Source: Methylorubrum sp. B1-46 (GTDB lineage: Bacteria > Pseudomonadota > Alphaproteobacteria > Rhizobiales > Beijerinckiaceae). From it: a DNA stretch of 64,000 nt. The notes beneath the pieces are model-generated. The model did no database searches. It was not told the DNA's origin and worked only from the letters and a program-made list of their open reading frames with translations. This document shows, piece by piece, positions 61,877-64,000 of this stretch; the stretch's first letter is position 1, and every line of letters starts with the position of its first letter. Location of the stretch: NCBI RefSeq assembly GCF_021117295.1, contig NZ_CP088247.1, forward strand, positions 3,797,001 through 3,861,000, given 5' to 3'. The translations under genes were made by a program, and so were the position numbers.

Positions 61877-62764
61877 ATGACCCTTGACGCGTTGAGCGCC
61901 GACGGCCTGCCTCCGCTCCGCGAGGTGGTGCGGCGGCACGGGCTGGAGCCGAAGAAGGCGCTCGGCCAGAACTTCCTGTTCGATCTCAATCTCACCGGCC
62001 GCATCGCCCGCTCGGCGGGCGCGCTCGAGGGCGTCACGGTGGTGGAGGTCGGCCCCGGCCCCGGCGGCTTGACCCGTGCGCTGCTGGCGGCCGGCGCGAA
62101 GCGCGTTGTGGCGATCGAGCGCGACCCCCGCGCGCTGCCCGCGCTGGCCGAGATCGCCGCGCATTATCCGGGAAAGCTCGACGTGATCGACGCCGACGCG
62201 GTCGGCTTCGACCCGCGCCCGCTCGTCGGCGACGGGCCGGTGCGGATCGTGGCCAATCTCCCCTACAACGTCGCCACCGTGCTGCTCACCGGCTGGCTCG
62301 GGGCCGACACGCGGGATGAGGCACGGGACGAGACTTGGCCGCCGTGGTGGGAATCGGCGACGCTGATGTTCCAGCGCGAGGTGGCCGAGCGCATCGTCGC
62401 CGACGAGTCGGACCGGGCCAATTACGGACGGCTCGGGGTTCTGTGCGGCTGGCGCACGCAGGCGACCATCCTGTTCGACGTGGCGCCGTCCGCCTTCGTG
62501 CCGCCGCCGAAGGTCACCTCCAGCATCGTCCACCTGCGCCCGCGGCCCGAGCCGCTGCCCTGCCGGATCGCCGATCTCGAGAGGGTGACCCGCGCCGCCT
62601 TCGGCCAGCGCCGCAAAATGCTGCGCCAGAGCCTGAAGGCCGCCACCCCCGACCCCGCCCGCCTGCTCGCCGCGGCGGGCCTCCCGGAGACGGCGCGGGC
62701 GGAGGAGATTCCGGTTGCAGGGTTCGTGGCGCTGGCCCGCGCGCTGGAGGCAGAGGGATCGTGA
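61877..62764 (+). CDS. rsmA: 16S rRNA dimethyladenosine transferase
   Basis: 295 residues. ALGQNFLFD near 29-37, AdoMet motif [15 protein letters not shown] near 58-72 and catalytic NLPYNV near 126-131 are all intact. It dimethylates two adjacent adenosines in helix 45 of 16S rRNA during ribosome assembly. An Asp/Glu/Trp-rich insertion near 140-155 ([13 protein letters not shown]) is slightly longer than in E. coli. Follows pdxA in one operon. Confidence 0.97.
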   Translation: MTLDALSADGLPPLREVVRRHGLEPKKALGQNFLFDLNLTGRIARSAGALEGVTVVEVGPGPGGLTRALLAAGAKRVVAIERDPRALPALAEIAAHYPGKLDVIDADAVGFDPRPLVGDGPVRIVANLPYNVATVLLTGWLGADTRDEARDETWPPWWESATLMFQREVAERIVADESDRANYGRLGVLCGWRTQATILFDVAPSAFVPPPKVTSSIVHLRPRPEPLPCRIADLERVTRAAFGQRRKMLRQSLKAATPDPARLLAAAGLPETARAEEIPVAGFVALARALEAEGS

Positions 62765-62863
62765 AAGCGCTCCGTGACGGAGCCTCCCGTGTCGAGCGAC
62801 GTCATTTTACAGCGTTGGCGGCCATCCGGAGAGTGGGGGCGGGTTCCGCGTCCGACAGAGCCG

Positions 62864-63484
62864 TCACCGGATCGGCCCGGACTTCGTCTGCGGCGGCAGG
62901 GAGGAGGCCGTCATGATGAGAGAGACGCCCCCGGTCCGGGGCAGAGCCACGGACAGCGCGAAGAGCCGGCTTTCCCCCTTGCCGTCCGGCAGGTGGACGC
63001 GGAAGAACACCTGCCGCCCCGGCTGCCCGCCCAGCTCGGCGGGTTCGTCCCGTTCCGTCTCGACTTTCACCCCCGGCCGACGCAACCCCGTCATGGTCTG
63101 GCGGAACCGCTCAGTGGACTCCTCCACATCCACGAAAGGGGCCATGAGTTGGCACCGCACGCCCGCATCGCGGATCACCACGAGCATGGGCTGTGTCGCG
63201 TCGGTCCAACGCCACACCTGCCCTGGCTCCCCGATCGGCAGGCGGGCTGCAGCCTGGGCTGCGGCCTTCGGCGGGGCCGGGTCGAAGCCGTGTTCCTCCA
63301 AAGCCCGTCCCATACCGGCGCGATCTCCGAACCGCTCGACGCAGACCTGACTGAACAGCTCGTTGGCCGTACGAGAGATGCCGGGGCGGTCCAGGCGCCC
63401 CGCAGACTGCATCTGCGCCTGCGCGGATACCGCCGTCATCGACAGGAGCATGAGGCTCACCGCGATTTTTGTCATACGCGTCAT
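62864..63484 (-). CDS. Secreted hypothetical protein, 206 residues
   Basis: A signal peptide ends at SAQAQ (about residue 23). The mature protein has two cysteines (about 48 and 110) and a beta-rich middle (WRWTDATQPMLVVIRDAGVRC). It resembles small periplasmic proteins of alphaproteobacteria without assigned function. Convergent with rsmA. Confidence 0.7.
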   Translation of the reverse strand: MTRMTKIAVSLMLLSMTAVSAQAQMQSAGRLDRPGISRTANELFSQVCVERFGDRAGMGRALEEHGFDPAPPKAAAQAAARLPIGEPGQVWRWTDATQPMLVVIRDAGVRCQLMAPFVDVEESTERFRQTMTGLRRPGVKVETERDEPAELGGQPGRQVFFRVHLPDGKGESRLFALSVALPRTGGVSLIMTASSLPPQTKSGPIR

Positions 63485-63805
63485 CCCGATGTCTCACGCC
63501 GCAGCGTCGGAGAACAAGAGCTCGTAACCTGGGCTGCGGTGCGCCAGCAACGATTCGCGGCAGGTCGCTCCCGAAGTAAACGCCCCGTTCCGCAAGGCCA
63601 TGGAACGGCGGTCGGCTTTGTCACGGCAGGACCGCTCCCCACCCCAGGCGGACCCTTCAACAAGGCGGCGACCGATCACCCCATGATGGCGGAAGCCCGA
63701 TGACAGAAGGCTCTGTTCAGCCCCCGTGCGACCCTCGACGAGGGTAGGTCTCGGCGCCCGGTGATCCGCGGGGTGACAGGGCCAGATCTCGCGCCTGGGG
63801 CGCAT
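63485..63805. other. Intergenic region
   Basis: No gene could be supported in these 321 bases; open frames on either strand have unlikely compositions. No terminator or RNA was recognised. Confidence 0.4.
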
Positions 63806-64000
63806 CTATCGGAGCTTCATCAGATCGTCGATCGCGCGCTCGACCTTCAGCCGCGCCCCGTAATGGATCATGTGGCCGAGGCCGGGCAGGAGGCGCAGGG
63901 TGCTGCCGGGGATCGTCGTGTGCAGCCGCACCGATTGCTCGCTTGTCTTGACGATCGCGTCCGCATCCCCAGCGAGGATCGAGACCGGCAGCGTCAGACC
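63806..64000 (-). CDS. Alpha/beta hydrolase, C-terminal part (cut by window edge)
   Basis: The last 64 codons of a minus-strand gene entering from the right edge, stop TAG at 63806-63808. The peptide contains LPVSILAGDADAIV (catalytic-acid strand) and LPGLGHMIHYG, the histidine loop of alpha/beta hydrolases, and ends in a short helix. The nucleophile lies outside the window, so the subfamily is not known. Confidence 0.75.
   Translation of the reverse strand, partial: GLTLPVSILAGDADAIVKTSEQSVRLHTTIPGSTLRLLPGLGHMIHYGARLKVERAIDDLMKLR

Noticed and set aside
60893..62764. 623-codon frame spanning pdxA and rsmA
   Set aside because: Only its last 295 codons are a gene (rsmA from 61877); the rest is an out-of-frame reading of pdxA.
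63494..63805. 103-codon minus-strand frame
   Set aside because: Arg/His-rich, no start signal, no recognised domain; treated as non-coding.

Overview
The window is high-GC alphaproteobacterial DNA. The gene content (sdhCD-sdhA-small secreted protein-sdhB, an mntR/mntH pair, KdsD, PdxA-RsmA, YgiQ and intergenic palindromes with CATTCCGGGGC ends) suggests a Methylobacterium/Methylorubrum-type chromosome. That assignment is inference from gene content and style; no rRNA or marker search was possible.

Layout. (1) 1-16.1 kb is an accessory island. An ISL3-type transposase tail (3-125) and IS66/IS3 remnants (14.5-15.5 kb) bracket one tightly coupled minus-strand operon of eight genes (14249 down to 370): ribbon-helix-helix protein, DUF499-type ATPase, DUF3780-type protein, DUF1156-type adenine methylase, PLD-SNF2 helicase fusion, C2H2 zinc-finger protein, coiled-coil protein and an Hsp70-like protein with a C-terminal zinc ribbon. 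The DUF499/DUF3780/DUF1156/PLD-helicase part matches a defence-island cassette known from comparative genomics. The Hsp70, coiled-coil and zinc-finger tail is the least explained part and the best candidate here for an undescribed system. (2) 16.6-34.2 kb is a phage-derived element: a primase-like replication protein, a run of overlapping small genes with a lysis module (holin-like, GH24 endolysin, spanin-like pair), an Xre/BRO-KilAC switch, a Lon-like AAA ATPase operon, many tiny genes, and two duplicated promoter/operator cassettes at its right end. No terminase, portal, capsid, tail or integrase gene is visible. The element stops about 230 bp from a tRNA-Ile(CAT) gene at 34456-34531.

(3) 34.5-48.9 kb is ordinary chromosome. 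MntR and the NRAMP transporter MntH face away from each other across a MntR-box-like palindrome. A LysR regulator diverges from a DASS-type anion transporter. Next come the succinate dehydrogenase operon with an extra secreted-protein gene inside it, an Omp19/Inh-like lipoprotein, an outer-membrane beta-barrel protein and arabinose-5-phosphate isomerase. (4) 49.6-51.6 kb is a sharply AT-rich insertion carrying one KAP-type P-loop NTPase, probably a second, single-gene defence island. (5) 51.6-64 kb returns to chromosome: a YdcZ-type transporter, an enoyl-CoA hydratase plus two SDR genes in one operon, a CorA-like transporter, a YgiQ radical SAM enzyme, a divergent SDR and alpha/beta-hydrolase pair around an operator-like palindrome, pdxA-rsmA, a secreted protein and a truncated alpha/beta hydrolase at the window edge.

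How the genes work together. In the defence operon, start and stop codons overlap at most junctions, which implies co-translation and probably one complex or pathway. Methylation by the DUF1156 enzyme would mark self DNA, and the ATPase, helicase and PLD components would act on unmarked DNA. In the phage element, overlapping junctions likewise mark polycistronic modules for lysis and for host or phage regulation.
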